Part shown: positions 36,514-46,772 of the stretch, in pieces
How positions within the stretch are numbered: the first letter of the stretch is position 1
Layout: every line of letters begins with the position of its first letter
Assembly (NCBI RefSeq): GCF_000420725.1
Contig: NZ_ATVM01000011.1
Location: forward strand, 35,385-99,384
Direction: 5' to 3'
DNA: 64,000 bases
From: Marinococcus halotolerans DSM 16375
Lineage (GTDB): Bacteria > Bacillota > Bacilli > Bacillales > Marinococcaceae
Notes under the pieces: generated by a model
What the model saw: the letters and a program-made list of their open reading frames with translations, nothing else
Databases searched by the model: none
What the model was told of the DNA's origin: nothing
Program-made: the position numbers and the translations under genes

Positions 36514-36531
36514 AGTATATATTCGTATACT
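36514..36531. repeat. Palindrome AGTATA-N6-TATACT
   Basis: Perfect 6-bp arms flank TATTCG, 26 bp upstream of the -35 of the forward operon and between the two divergent promoters. It is an operator candidate for an unidentified dimeric regulator. Confidence 0.45.
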
Positions 36532-36556
36532 TGCTGTTGTGCCGGGAGGTTTGGCA

Positions 36557-36586
36557 TTGGCATCTGCCCTTTAGGATTGGTACAAT
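36557..36586 (+). promoter_or_regulatory. Promoter of the monooxygenase-cobalamin-STAS operon
   Basis: TTGGCA (36557-36562) and TACAAT (36581-36586) are 18 bp apart, with an extended TGG before the -10. Confidence 0.65.
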
Positions 36587-36622
36587 GTTAAGCATTGAAA
36601 AGTCGACACAGGAGGACCTTAT

Positions 36623-36928
36623 ATGCACATTGTTACTTCCACGTTTAGAGTGCCGGAAGAAAAAGCGGGAGAAGTTATTGAGATTTATAAAAATAGATCG
36701 GGCCGGGTCGATAAGGCAGAAGGCTTTTTGAAGTTTCAGCTTCTGCAAAACGAAAAAAAGCCCGGTGAACTGACGGTCTACATGGTATGGTCGTCCAAAC
36801 AAAACTATCTGAACTGGGCGCGCAGTAAAGAATTCAAAGAGATTCATGAACTGGAAAAGAACTATCCGGATCAGGAGCTTGCTGGCACCGTACCGGAAGT
36901 CCATCAGTATCAGGTGGTAGCAGAATGA
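36623..36928 (+). CDS. IsdG/HmoA-like antibiotic-biosynthesis-monooxygenase-fold protein
   Basis: This 101-residue ferredoxin-like dimer-fold protein belongs to the ABM superfamily. The segment VWSSKQNYLNWARSKEFKEI followed by His75 closely parallels the heme-degrading monooxygenase IsdG, including Trp65 and His75, the proximal heme ligand there. The IsdG catalytic Asn near residue 7 is replaced by Thr7 here. Heme binding is therefore plausible, but standard heme cleavage is less certain. GGAGGACCTTAT precedes ATG 36623. Its TGA overlaps the next start, so it is coupled to the cobalamin-STAS genes. Confidence 0.78.
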   Translation: MHIVTSTFRVPEEKAGEVIEIYKNRSGRVDKAEGFLKFQLLQNEKKPGELTVYMVWSSKQNYLNWARSKEFKEIHELEKNYPDQELAGTVPEVHQYQVVAE

Positions 36929-37287
36929 CTCCGGAGGTAAAGGAAAAAATAGTTCAGCACGTATCCGAAGAAATATACAAAGCCCACCCCTGGCTTTGGG
37001 ACAAGTTTAAAGAGAGGGGACGGGAGAAAACAGAAGAAGATAATCACCACCATCTCAAACACCTTGAAACGTCCTATGCTCTCTCTGACAGCTCCTTTTT
37101 CCTTGATTACACAGCATGGCTGGAGTCGGTCTTAAACGAGCGCGGGGTACCCGGCACCATCATTATCGATAACTTTGAACGATTAAAAACAATTTTTCCT
37201 TTGTACGTAAACGAAAAGGAACGGCTGTTTTTCACAGAGTGTATAGAAAAGGGCATTGCCCTACTTAAAGAAAACATTCAGAAATAA
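36925..37287 (+). CDS. Helical protein, probable detached N-terminal module of a cobalamin sensor
   Basis: The 120-residue, predicted all-helical protein has a conserved-looking core EDNHHHLKHLETSYALSDSS, then FFLDYTAWLESVLNERGVPG and IIDNFERL. From memory, similar helical segments precede the cobalamin-binding domain in some single-chain Bacillus proteins. Here the segment is a separate gene. That reading is uncertain and needs a profile search. It overlaps the preceding gene by 4 bp and is 11 bp from the cobalamin-binding gene. The HHH cluster could bind a metal or cofactor, which is speculation. Confidence 0.65.
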   Translation: MTPEVKEKIVQHVSEEIYKAHPWLWDKFKERGREKTEEDNHHHLKHLETSYALSDSSFFLDYTAWLESVLNERGVPGTIIIDNFERLKTIFPLYVNEKERLFFTECIEKGIALLKENIQK

Positions 37288-37298
37288 GGTGACAATTA

Positions 37299-37955
37299 AT
37301 GGCGATATGCCCTGAAGACCTGGCGGATATGATGCTCGATGGACTCGATGAGGAAGCCTGGCAGGAAATTCAAAAAGTAAATAAGCACTTGGCGTTGACT
37401 GAAATTTATGAAGACCTGCTGACGCCTGCTATGTATCATGTCGGTGAGCTGTGGCAAAAAAATAAAATATCGGTCGCAGATGAACATCTGGCAACGGCAA
37501 CTTGTGATTTTCTGCTTTCACGGCTGGAAGGACGGGAAGATAACCGGAAGTCGGGAGCCCCGAAAGCGCTGCTTTTCGGTGTGGCAGAAGAACAGCATTA
37601 TTTAGGTTTAAGAATGGCGGCATCCATCTTCCGGGAACACGGTTGGTCGGTAAAGTATCTCGGGCCGAACCTGCCGGCTGAGCAGGCGTTCGCTTTTGCG
37701 AAAAAATGGCAGCCGCAGGCTGTGGCTATGTCGGCTGCGCTTTCATACCGTCTTCCTTCATTGTTTTCCTACATTGAGGCGTTTACTGAGCTGAAAGAAA
37801 AGCCGGCAGTTCTTCTCGGAGGGAAAATAGCCAGAGAACGGGACGTGAGCGAATTATTTTCCGGAAAAGTTATCCGGATGGACGGGCTGCGCACCCTTGA
37901 GAATTGGATTGCCGGAGAAGGGGGGGACGATGTGTATGCCAGATCTCACTCCTGA
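37299..37955 (+). CDS. CarH/LitR-like cobalamin-binding protein without DNA-binding domain
   Basis: The 218-residue protein has a B12-binding helical cap (about 20-82) and a Rossmann-like B12-binding domain (about 88-205). The cap contains Trp52-x9-Glu62-His63 in LWQKNKISVADEHLATA, the motif that packs over adenosylcobalamin in CarH-type photoreceptors. The second domain has Glu98-x-His100-x-x-Gly in AEEQHYLGLRMAASIF. His100 is the expected lower axial ligand, and YLGPNLP and LLGGKIA follow. CarH's His next to the Trp, the light-state ligand, is Gln53 here. There is no MerR-type helix-turn-helix. It overlaps the STAS gene by 26 bp, so output is probably by protein contact. Confidence 0.88.
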   Translation: MAICPEDLADMMLDGLDEEAWQEIQKVNKHLALTEIYEDLLTPAMYHVGELWQKNKISVADEHLATATCDFLLSRLEGREDNRKSGAPKALLFGVAEEQHYLGLRMAASIFREHGWSVKYLGPNLPAEQAFAFAKKWQPQAVAMSAALSYRLPSLFSYIEAFTELKEKPAVLLGGKIARERDVSELFSGKVIRMDGLRTLENWIAGEGGDDVYARSHS

Positions 37956-38697
37956 TGATTTGCCGCTTCCTTACGTGCAGATTGATAAAAACTATAAAAT
38001 TATCCATATGTCTGCTTCTGCACGAAGCCGTTTTGGACAGAAGGAATTTTTTTATGAGTGGCTGGATGAAGGGAGCTGGGAAAAGGCTAAACGATTGTTT
38101 TACGATTTGCCGGAAGAAAACAGTACGGAGTTAATTTTTTTTACAGCAGAAAATAATCCCACTGCGGTGGATGCTTACACGAAAAAAAGTAATGACCTGC
38201 ATATTCGTGTTTTGCTGGTCCCAAAGGACCAAAGCTACAGCAACGTTTCAGGTAAGCTCGAACGTCTGCGTGACCGGCTCCGGGAGACGAACACAGAGCT
38301 GCTCGAGGAAAAAGAAACGATGGAAGCGGTGGTTCAGGAAAACTACCGTTTATCTGCTCCTTTTATCGAAATTACAAAAGAGATGGCCCTTGTGCCTCTG
38401 CACGGCGATATTAACGAACAGAAGGTAATGCTGATTACAGAAAAAATCATCAGTGCCTGGCACCGCGGGGAGTACGAAAAGACTGTTTTCGATTTTACCG
38501 GTGTAGGAGAAGTGAATGAAAAAGGAATGAAGGAATTACGTGGAACCTTTGAGGCGCTTGCATTAATGGGGGCGGAGGTTATTGTAACCGGTGTACTCCC
38601 ACATCAGGCTAAACAGCTGCAGAAGATGCATGCTCCCTTTACTTTTGAATTCAGCCGTTCGCTTGAACAAATATTGACGGCTTCTCTTAGGAATTAA
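37930..38697 (+). CDS. PAS-like / coiled-coil / STAS protein (RsbR-like)
   Basis: The 255-residue cytoplasmic protein has an N-terminal PAS-like region (about 12-98, LPYVQIDKNYKIIHMSASAR). A heptad-rich helix (107-140) and a C-terminal STAS domain (144-253) follow. The domain opens with APFIEITKEMALVPLHGDI and continues DFTGVGEVNEKGMKELRG. This layout is that of RsbR-family stressosome proteins. Where such STAS domains carry a phosphorylated Ser/Thr after Asp, this one reads Asn196-Glu197, so it may be phosphorylation-independent. GGGGGGAC precedes ATG 37930, inside the cobalamin-protein gene. No RsbS, RsbT or RsbU is in the window. Confidence 0.85.
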   Translation: MCMPDLTPDDLPLPYVQIDKNYKIIHMSASARSRFGQKEFFYEWLDEGSWEKAKRLFYDLPEENSTELIFFTAENNPTAVDAYTKKSNDLHIRVLLVPKDQSYSNVSGKLERLRDRLRETNTELLEEKETMEAVVQENYRLSAPFIEITKEMALVPLHGDINEQKVMLITEKIISAWHRGEYEKTVFDFTGVGEVNEKGMKELRGTFEALALMGAEVIVTGVLPHQAKQLQKMHAPFTFEFSRSLEQILTASLRN

Positions 38698-38775
38698 AAG
38701 TAAAATGAAACTTTCCAACCGCTAAGGTTTCCGCTACAATAAGAGGGAAGAACGTGTGTGGAGGAGGCCTGGCAA

Positions 38776-39135
38776 TTGGCACTTACTTTTTACGGGTATC
38801 CCCCGTGCGGTACATGCCGCAAAGCAAAAAAATGGCTGGAAAAAGAGAATATTTCTTTTGAAGAGTATCATATTGTAAAACATCCGCCTTCAAGGGAAGA
38901 ATTGAAAGCATGGAAAGAACAGGAAGGGCTTGAATGGAAGCATTTCTTTAACACAAGTGGGAAGAAGTACCGGGAAATGGATCTGAAAACCCGTCTTCCG
39001 AAAGCATCTGAAAAAGAGGTGCTGGAATGGCTCACTTCTGACGGAATGCTGTTAAAAAGACCTATTGTGACAGACGGCGAGAGTGTTACCCTCGGGTTTA
39101 AGGAACCAGTTTTTGAGGAAAAGTGGAAAGCGTAA
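38776..39135 (+). CDS. yusI: ArsC/Spx-family thioredoxin-fold protein YusI
   Basis: The 119-residue protein is of the ArsC/Spx/YffB family. The N-terminal redox motif is Cys11-Gly-Thr-Cys14 in GYPPCGTCRKAKKWL. KHPPSREELKAW, FFNTSGKKYREM and LLKRPIVTDGE follow, the last containing the Arg-Pro-Ile turn. It matches B. subtilis YusI, also next to gcvH. GGAGGAGG (38759-38766) selects TTG 38776; the GTG at 38758 is unusable. Function is unproven; arsenate reductase activity should not be assumed. Confidence 0.88.
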   Translation: MALTFYGYPPCGTCRKAKKWLEKENISFEEYHIVKHPPSREELKAWKEQEGLEWKHFFNTSGKKYREMDLKTRLPKASEKEVLEWLTSDGMLLKRPIVTDGESVTLGFKEPVFEEKWKA

Positions 39136-39165
39136 TAGCATTCATTTGAAGGAGGATGATGGAGT

Positions 39166-39549
39166 ATGAGCGTACCAGATGAACTTTTGTATTCAGAAGA
39201 ACACGAATGGGTTAAAAAAGAAGACGGCCGTCTTCGTGTCGGAGTCACGGATTTTGCCCAGTCCGAACTTGGTGATATTGTATTCGTAGAGCTTCCGGAA
39301 GTCGGGGATGAACTCGAGGCCGGGGAGCCGTTTGGAAGTGTAGAATCTGTTAAAACGGTATCGGAGCTTTACGCGCCGGTTACAGGAAAGGTCGTAGAAA
39401 TTAACGAAGACCTGGATGACTCTCCTGAGTTTGTCAACGAATCTCCTTATGAAAAAGCCTGGATGATCGTTGTAGAACCTTCCAATGAAAATGAATTGGA
39501 TGACCTGATGTCGCCAGCGCAGTATTCGGACATGGTAAGCGACGATTAA
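39166..39549 (+). CDS. gcvH: Glycine cleavage system H protein
   Basis: GcvH carries the methylamine intermediate on lipoyl-lysine between the P, T and L proteins. In Firmicutes it is also the obligate entry point for lipoyl relay to other complexes. The 127-residue protein has the lipoylated Lys63 in [15 protein letters not shown], plus YSEEHEWV near the N-terminus and [27 protein letters not shown] precedes ATG 39166. lipA for lipoate synthesis lies 15 kb downstream. No gcvP or gcvT is present here. Confidence 0.97.
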   Translation: MSVPDELLYSEEHEWVKKEDGRLRVGVTDFAQSELGDIVFVELPEVGDELEAGEPFGSVESVKTVSELYAPVTGKVVEINEDLDDSPEFVNESPYEKAWMIVVEPSNENELDDLMSPAQYSDMVSDD

Positions 39550-39562
39550 TACCGATTTACAT

Positions 39563-39594
39563 AGAAGCTGTCCTCTGAAAGGGCGGCTTCTTTT
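39563..39594 (+). terminator. Rho-independent terminator after gcvH
   Basis: AGAAGCTGTCC pairs with GGGCGGCTTCT (G-T pairs), followed by TTTTC. Confidence 0.7.
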
Positions 39595-39648
39595 CATGAG
39601 TAATTCCCACGTGCCTGCTTCCAGCTTTTCACGGACAGATACTAAAGG

Positions 39649-39677
39649 TTGACGCTTACAGGCAAAGGTGCTATTAT
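39649..39677 (+). promoter_or_regulatory. SigA promoter of the met riboswitch operon
   Basis: TTGACG and TATTAT are separated by 17 bp, about 38 bp before the riboswitch P1 stem. Confidence 0.75.
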
Positions 39678-39714
39678 CAAAAGCATCGTCAAATATGAAC
39701 GGATAATCATCGTT

Positions 39715-39867
39715 CACTTATCAAGAGAGGTGGAGGGGCTGGCCCTATGAAACCCGGCAACCAGTCTGCATAAGCAGACATGGTGCCAATTCCTGCAGTT
39801 AAATGTCTGCAAGATGAGTGGAAAGGATCCTTTAAAACCTTTCTGCTCGTGTGCAGAAGGGTTTTTT
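39715..39867 (+). promoter_or_regulatory. SAM-I riboswitch (S-box) with terminator
   Basis: The conserved S-box core appears as AGAGAGGTGGAGGGGCTGGC, then CCTATGAAACCCGGCAACC. P1 arms CACTTATC (39715-39722) and GATGAGTG (39813-39820) close the aptamer. The expression platform is a terminator AACCTTTCTGC/GCAGAAGGGTT followed by a T-run (39836-39867). SAM binding should end transcription before metN. It lies in the 429-base gap between gcvH and metN. Confidence 0.95.
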
Positions 39868-39978
39868 CTTTATGGTTCGATGGGGGAAAAGCACATTGGC
39901 CGGAATTATGACGATTTAAAACATACTATTTACATCGTTTTAATAAAGATAAAGAGAAACGATGAAGGAGAGAGCGGT

Positions 39979-40998
39979 ATGATCCAATTAAAAGGTTTAT
40001 CCAAGGCCTTTCAGACAAAAACACAAACCGTCACCGCCGTAGACAACGTCAGCCTTTCTATTGATGAAGGAGAAATTTTCGGCATTATCGGATACAGCGG
40101 CGCAGGCAAAAGTACGCTTGTGAGGCTGTTAAATAAGCTCGAAACGGCCACCGGCGGGGAAGTAACCATTGAAGGGGAAAGCATTACTTCCTTGAAAGGA
40201 CAGTCCCTGCGCAGTGCGCGACAGGAAATAGGCATGGTGTTTCAGCATTTTAACCTGCTGTGGTCCCGCACGGTGGCAGAAAACATTGCGTTTCCGCTCG
40301 AAATCGCAAAACAGTCAAAGCAAAAACGAAACGAACGGGTGCAGGAACTGGTGAACCTTGTCGGCCTTGAGGGTCGGGAGGATTCCTACCCTTCCCAGCT
40401 GAGCGGCGGCCAAAAGCAGCGGGTCGGTATCGCAAGGGCCCTTGCTAACAACCCGAAGGTGCTGCTGTGTGACGAAGCGACATCGGCACTGGATCCGAAA
40501 ACAACAGATTCTATTCTTGCTCTGCTGACAGATATTAATAAAAAGCTGGGGCTTACCATTGTGCTGATCACGCACGAAATGCATGTGATCCGTAAAATCT
40601 GCCACCGGGTGGCGGTAATGGAAAGCGGAAGAGTCGTTGAAGAAGGACCTGTGCTCCAGGTATTCCGGAATCCTAGGGAGCATATGACTAAAGAATTTGT
40701 CCGGCAGATTACGGAGCCGGAGGAAGATGCCTCGGAAATTGTGTTCGATGAAGAAGAGAACGGTGCAGTTGTCCAGCTGAAGTTTTTGGAAAACAAAGCC
40801 GAACAGCCGTTTATTTCCAAAGTCATCCGCCAGTTTGACGTGGATGTAAATATTATTCAGGGGAAAATTTCCCAGACGCAGCGCGGCAGCTACGGTTCCC
40901 TTTTCATCCGCATCAAAGGCAGCAGTGAAGAAATCGACAAAGCGCTGGCCTACCTCCGCGAAGAAGAAATAGAAGCAGAGGTGATGGAGCGTGCTTAA
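39979..40998 (+). CDS. metN: Methionine ABC transporter ATP-binding protein
   Basis: This is the ATPase of the D/L-methionine importer MetNIQ. The 339-residue protein has Walker A GYSGAGKS (38-45), Q-loop MVFQHFNLL, signature LSGGQKQR, Walker B VLLCDEATSALD and switch ITHEM. The C-terminal NIL domain (about 265-339) is the methionine-sensing regulatory module. The frame extends into the riboswitch, but GAAGGAGAGAGCGGT fixes ATG 39979. It overlaps metI by 8 bp and is preceded by an S-box, matching the metNPQ (yusCBA) operon of B. subtilis. Confidence 0.97.
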   Translation: MIQLKGLSKAFQTKTQTVTAVDNVSLSIDEGEIFGIIGYSGAGKSTLVRLLNKLETATGGEVTIEGESITSLKGQSLRSARQEIGMVFQHFNLLWSRTVAENIAFPLEIAKQSKQKRNERVQELVNLVGLEGREDSYPSQLSGGQKQRVGIARALANNPKVLLCDEATSALDPKTTDSILALLTDINKKLGLTIVLITHEMHVIRKICHRVAVMESGRVVEEGPVLQVFRNPREHMTKEFVRQITEPEEDASEIVFDEEENGAVVQLKFLENKAEQPFISKVIRQFDVDVNIIQGKISQTQRGSYGSLFIRIKGSSEEIDKALAYLREEEIEAEVMERA

Positions 40999-41659
40999 CA
41001 CATGGATGGAAGAAATCAATTGGGAAAACATGTGGGTTGCTACGTGGGAAACCATCTATATGAGCCTGATTGCCGTGGCAGCCACATTTTTACTCGGTAC
41101 GGTACTGGGGGTTCTGCTGTATTTAACGGATAAAGGAAACATGTGGGAAAACAAACCGGTGCATACGGTGACAGCGGCGATCGTTAATATTTTCCGCTCT
41201 ATTCCATTTATTATCCTGATCATTCTGCTTATTCCGTTTACAACCTTCCTGCTCGGCACGATGCTTGGACCGAGCGCAGCGCTGCCGGCACTGATTATCG
41301 GTGCCGCTCCGTTTTACGCCCGTCTGGTGGAAATTGGGCTAAGAGAAGTGGACAAGGGAGTTATTGAAGCTTCGCAGGCGATGGGAGCAAGTCAGTGGCA
41401 GATTATTCAAAAAGTGCTTCTGCCTGAAGCGCTGCCGTCCTTAATATCCGGTATCACCGTGACAGGGATTACGCTGGTCAGCTACACTGCCATGGCTGGC
41501 GTTGTGGGCGGCGGCGGTCTTGGGAACCTTGCGTACCAGGAAGGGTTCCAGCGCAACAACAATGAAGTGGTATTTGTTGCTACAGTGCTGATTTTAGTTA
41601 TTGTTTTCATCCTGCAGTGGATTGGCGATATTTGGACGAGACAGATAGATAAACGATAA
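40991..41659 (+). CDS. metI: Methionine ABC transporter permease
   Basis: This 222-residue inner-membrane permease has five predicted helices. The membrane helices are about 20-45, 58-80, 88-110, 150-172 and 190-212. The EAA coupling loop is VIEASQAMGASQWQIIQKVL, followed by LPEALPSLISGITVTG. It starts at GTG 40991 within metN, with AGAGGTGATGGAGC upstream. It is the MetP/MetI partner of metN and metQ. Confidence 0.96.
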   Translation: MLNTWMEEINWENMWVATWETIYMSLIAVAATFLLGTVLGVLLYLTDKGNMWENKPVHTVTAAIVNIFRSIPFIILIILLIPFTTFLLGTMLGPSAALPALIIGAAPFYARLVEIGLREVDKGVIEASQAMGASQWQIIQKVLLPEALPSLISGITVTGITLVSYTAMAGVVGGGGLGNLAYQEGFQRNNNEVVFVATVLILVIVFILQWIGDIWTRQIDKR

Positions 41660-41685
41660 ATATTATATTAATGGGGGAATTTTTC

Positions 41686-42522
41686 ATGAAAAAAACACTA
41701 CTTGGCGTTTCATTACTTTCCACGGCCGTGCTTGCGGCATGCGGCTCTGATTCGGAATCCGGCGGCGGCTCCGGCGAGGAAACACAGACACTTACCGTAG
41801 GTGCCACAAGTGTGCCGCACGCAGAAATTCTGGAGTTTGCCGAAGATCAGCTCGCAGAAGAAAATGTTGAGCTTGAAATCGAAACGTTCAATGACTATAT
41901 TGTTCCAAACGAAGCGCTGGCTTCAGAAGAAATTGATGCAAACTATTTTCAGCATATTCCTTATCTTGAAGACCAGATGGAAGAAAACGATAATTTTAAT
42001 TTCGTCAACATGGGCGGTATTCACATCGAGCCGATCGGTGTTTATTCCCAGGAGTATGACAGCCTCGATGCCCTTCCGGACGGAGCGGAAATCATCATGA
42101 GCAACTCGGTGGCAGACCACGGCCGTATTCTGCAGATGCTCGAGCAGGAAGACGTGCTGACGCTTGAAGAGGGCGTCGGTGTTGAAGCAACAGTGGACGA
42201 TATTGCCGAAAACCCGAAGAACCTGCAGTTCCAGGCGGACATTGACGCGGCTACCCTTCCGCAGGTGTACAATAACGGCGAAGGCGATGCAGTATTCATT
42301 AACTCCAACTATGCAATTGATGCTGATCTGAACCCTCAGGAGGACGCTATTGCGCTTGAGAGTCCGGAGGACAATCCGTATGTAAACGTGATAGCAGCCC
42401 GGGAAGAGGACGAAGATAATGAAACAATTCAGACGCTTGTAGATGTGCTGCAGTCGGATGAAACCCAGGAATTTATTGAAGAAGAATATGACGGAGCCGT
42501 AATTCCTGCAGAGCAGGAATAG
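41686..42522 (+). CDS. metQ: Methionine-binding lipoprotein
   Basis: This surface-anchored receptor of the methionine importer has 278 residues. The signal peptide ends in lipobox VLAAC (Cys19), followed by a Ser/Gly-rich linker. The NlpA/MetQ domain shows VGATSVPHAEILEFAED, DYIVPNEALASEEIDANYFQ and AIALESPEDNPYVNVI. GGGGGAATTTTTC precedes ATG 41686. The last gene of the operon, it is closed by a terminator at 42530. Confidence 0.96.
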   Translation: MKKTLLGVSLLSTAVLAACGSDSESGGGSGEETQTLTVGATSVPHAEILEFAEDQLAEENVELEIETFNDYIVPNEALASEEIDANYFQHIPYLEDQMEENDNFNFVNMGGIHIEPIGVYSQEYDSLDALPDGAEIIMSNSVADHGRILQMLEQEDVLTLEEGVGVEATVDDIAENPKNLQFQADIDAATLPQVYNNGEGDAVFINSNYAIDADLNPQEDAIALESPEDNPYVNVIAAREEDEDNETIQTLVDVLQSDETQEFIEEEYDGAVIPAEQE

Positions 42523-42529
42523 CGGTCAG

Positions 42530-42559
42530 GCCGGACTCGTTGACTGAGTCCGGCTTTTT
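42530..42559 (+). terminator. Rho-independent terminator after metQ
   Basis: GCCGGACTC pairs exactly with GAGTCCGGC around GTTGACT, followed by five T. Confidence 0.92.
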
Positions 42560-42628
42560 GTATTGGGGGAAAATAGAAGAGAATCTTCATTGAAAGAGTT
42601 TTTCCTTTTTTACTTCTCAGTGAGGTTT

Positions 42629-42712
42629 GGTATACTGTAAGAGTGAATGAAGAAAAGCATTGAATAGGGAGGGTCGTTCCTGCAATTGGTTTGTATAGGC
42701 ACCCTCCTTTTT
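42629..42712 (+). ncRNA. Candidate small RNA or leader with terminator hairpin
   Basis: An extended -10 (TG-G-TATACT, 42628-42636) is followed about 30 nt on by GGAGGGT (42668-42674). This pairs with ACCCTCC (42701-42707), with inner CCT/AGG pairing, and then TTTTT. The predicted transcript is about 70 nt, has no open frame and ends 210 bp before sufC. It could instead be a residual terminator. Confidence 0.4.
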
Positions 42713-42826
42713 GTATGAACGCTTTTATTGAGAATGAAATGAGCGTATTCTCATTTATTTCCCGTGCGATTTTTTGCCATATAGTAGCAAAAAAATGAAA
42801 TATATCGGGAGAGAAAGCGAGTTTGC

Positions 42827-42855
42827 TTGAAGTCAGTTTACATTTGTTATAAAAT
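42827..42855 (+). promoter_or_regulatory. Probable SigA promoter of sufCDSUB
   Basis: TTGAAG and TAAAAT are 17 bp apart. A second option uses TTTACA (42837-42842) with a downstream TATAAT at 19 bp. Confidence 0.6.
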
Positions 42856-42922
42856 AATAATTATAATAAATAGAGAAAAAACAGCGGTTTCCGCTTGATT
42901 CCAAAATATGGAGGTATGCAAA

Positions 42923-43711
42923 ATGGCAACGCCGAACTTGAAAATTGAGAATTTGCACGTAGAAATCGAAGGTACTGAAATCATCAAAGGTTTCGATCTG
43001 GAAATGAACGGCGGAGAAATTCACGCAATCATGGGACCAAACGGAACAGGTAAATCCACCCTTGCTTCTGCAGTGATGGGCCATCCGAAGTATGAAATCA
43101 CTAAAGGAACTATCACTCTTGACGGAGAAGACGTTCTCGACATGGAGGTCGACGAGCGTGCAAGAGCAGGTCTTTTCCTCGCAATGCAGTATCCAAGTGA
43201 AGTGAGCGGTGTGACAAACTCTGACTTTATGCGTTCGGCCATTAACGCTAAGCGCGGAGAAGGCAATGAAATCCAGCTGATGAAATTCATCCGCCAGATG
43301 GATGAAAAAATGAACATGCTTGAAATTGACGAATCGTTCTCCCAGCGTTACCTAAACGAAGGGTTCTCCGGCGGTGAGAAAAAGCGTAATGAAATTCTTC
43401 AGCTTCTCATGATGGAACCAAAAATTGCTATCCTGGACGAAATTGACTCGGGTCTTGACATTGACGCACTCAAAGTCGTTTCCAAAGGCGTAAATGACAT
43501 GAAAAGCCCGGACTTCGGCTGCTTAATCATCACGCACTATCAGCGTCTCCTGAACTACATTACTCCGGATAAAGTACACGTGATGATGCAGGGACGCATC
43601 GTTAAATCCGGCGGTGCCGAATTAGCTCAGCGTCTTGAAAACGAAGGCTATGAGTGGATTAAAGAAGAACTCGGCATTGAAAACGAACGCGTAGGAGAAC
43701 CACAGGAATAA
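42923..43711 (+). CDS. sufC: Fe-S cluster assembly ATPase SufC
   Basis: This cytoplasmic ABC-type ATPase forms the SufBCD scaffold complex that builds iron-sulfur clusters. The 262-residue protein has Walker A GPNGTGKS (38-45), signature FSGGEKKRNEILQ, Walker B IAILDEIDSGLD and switch His in IITHYQRLL, as in all SufC proteins. TATGGAGG fixes ATG 42923. It is first in sufC-sufD-sufS-sufU-sufB, the only essential Fe-S system in B. subtilis. Confidence 0.98.
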   Translation: MATPNLKIENLHVEIEGTEIIKGFDLEMNGGEIHAIMGPNGTGKSTLASAVMGHPKYEITKGTITLDGEDVLDMEVDERARAGLFLAMQYPSEVSGVTNSDFMRSAINAKRGEGNEIQLMKFIRQMDEKMNMLEIDESFSQRYLNEGFSGGEKKRNEILQLLMMEPKIAILDEIDSGLDIDALKVVSKGVNDMKSPDFGCLIITHYQRLLNYITPDKVHVMMQGRIVKSGGAELAQRLENEGYEWIKEELGIENERVGEPQE

Positions 43712-43736
43712 TTTTAACAGCAGGGGAGGCGACATT

Positions 43737-46703
<2,967 letters not shown>

Positions 46704-46772
46704 TACAGCAACGTGCTTGAAACGCAGCGGGAATGAGACTACTTATTCCCGACTCTAAGGAGGTATTTTCAT

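Larger units (their letters stand above)
36304..36622. other. Divergent regulatory region of ectD and the cobalamin-STAS operon
   Basis: These 319 AT-rich bases hold, from left to right, the ectD ribosome-binding site, an inverted repeat (36334-36348) and a SigB-like promoter for ectD (36363-36387). A palindrome (36514-36531) and a forward promoter (36557-36586) follow. No small gene is supported. Confidence 0.55.
42560..42922. other. Intergenic region between metQ and sufC
   Basis: This AT-rich stretch contains a possible short non-coding transcript (42629-42712), and further on the suf promoter (42827-42855) and the sufC ribosome-binding site. No open frame with a ribosome-binding site was found between them. 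Confidence 0.5.
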
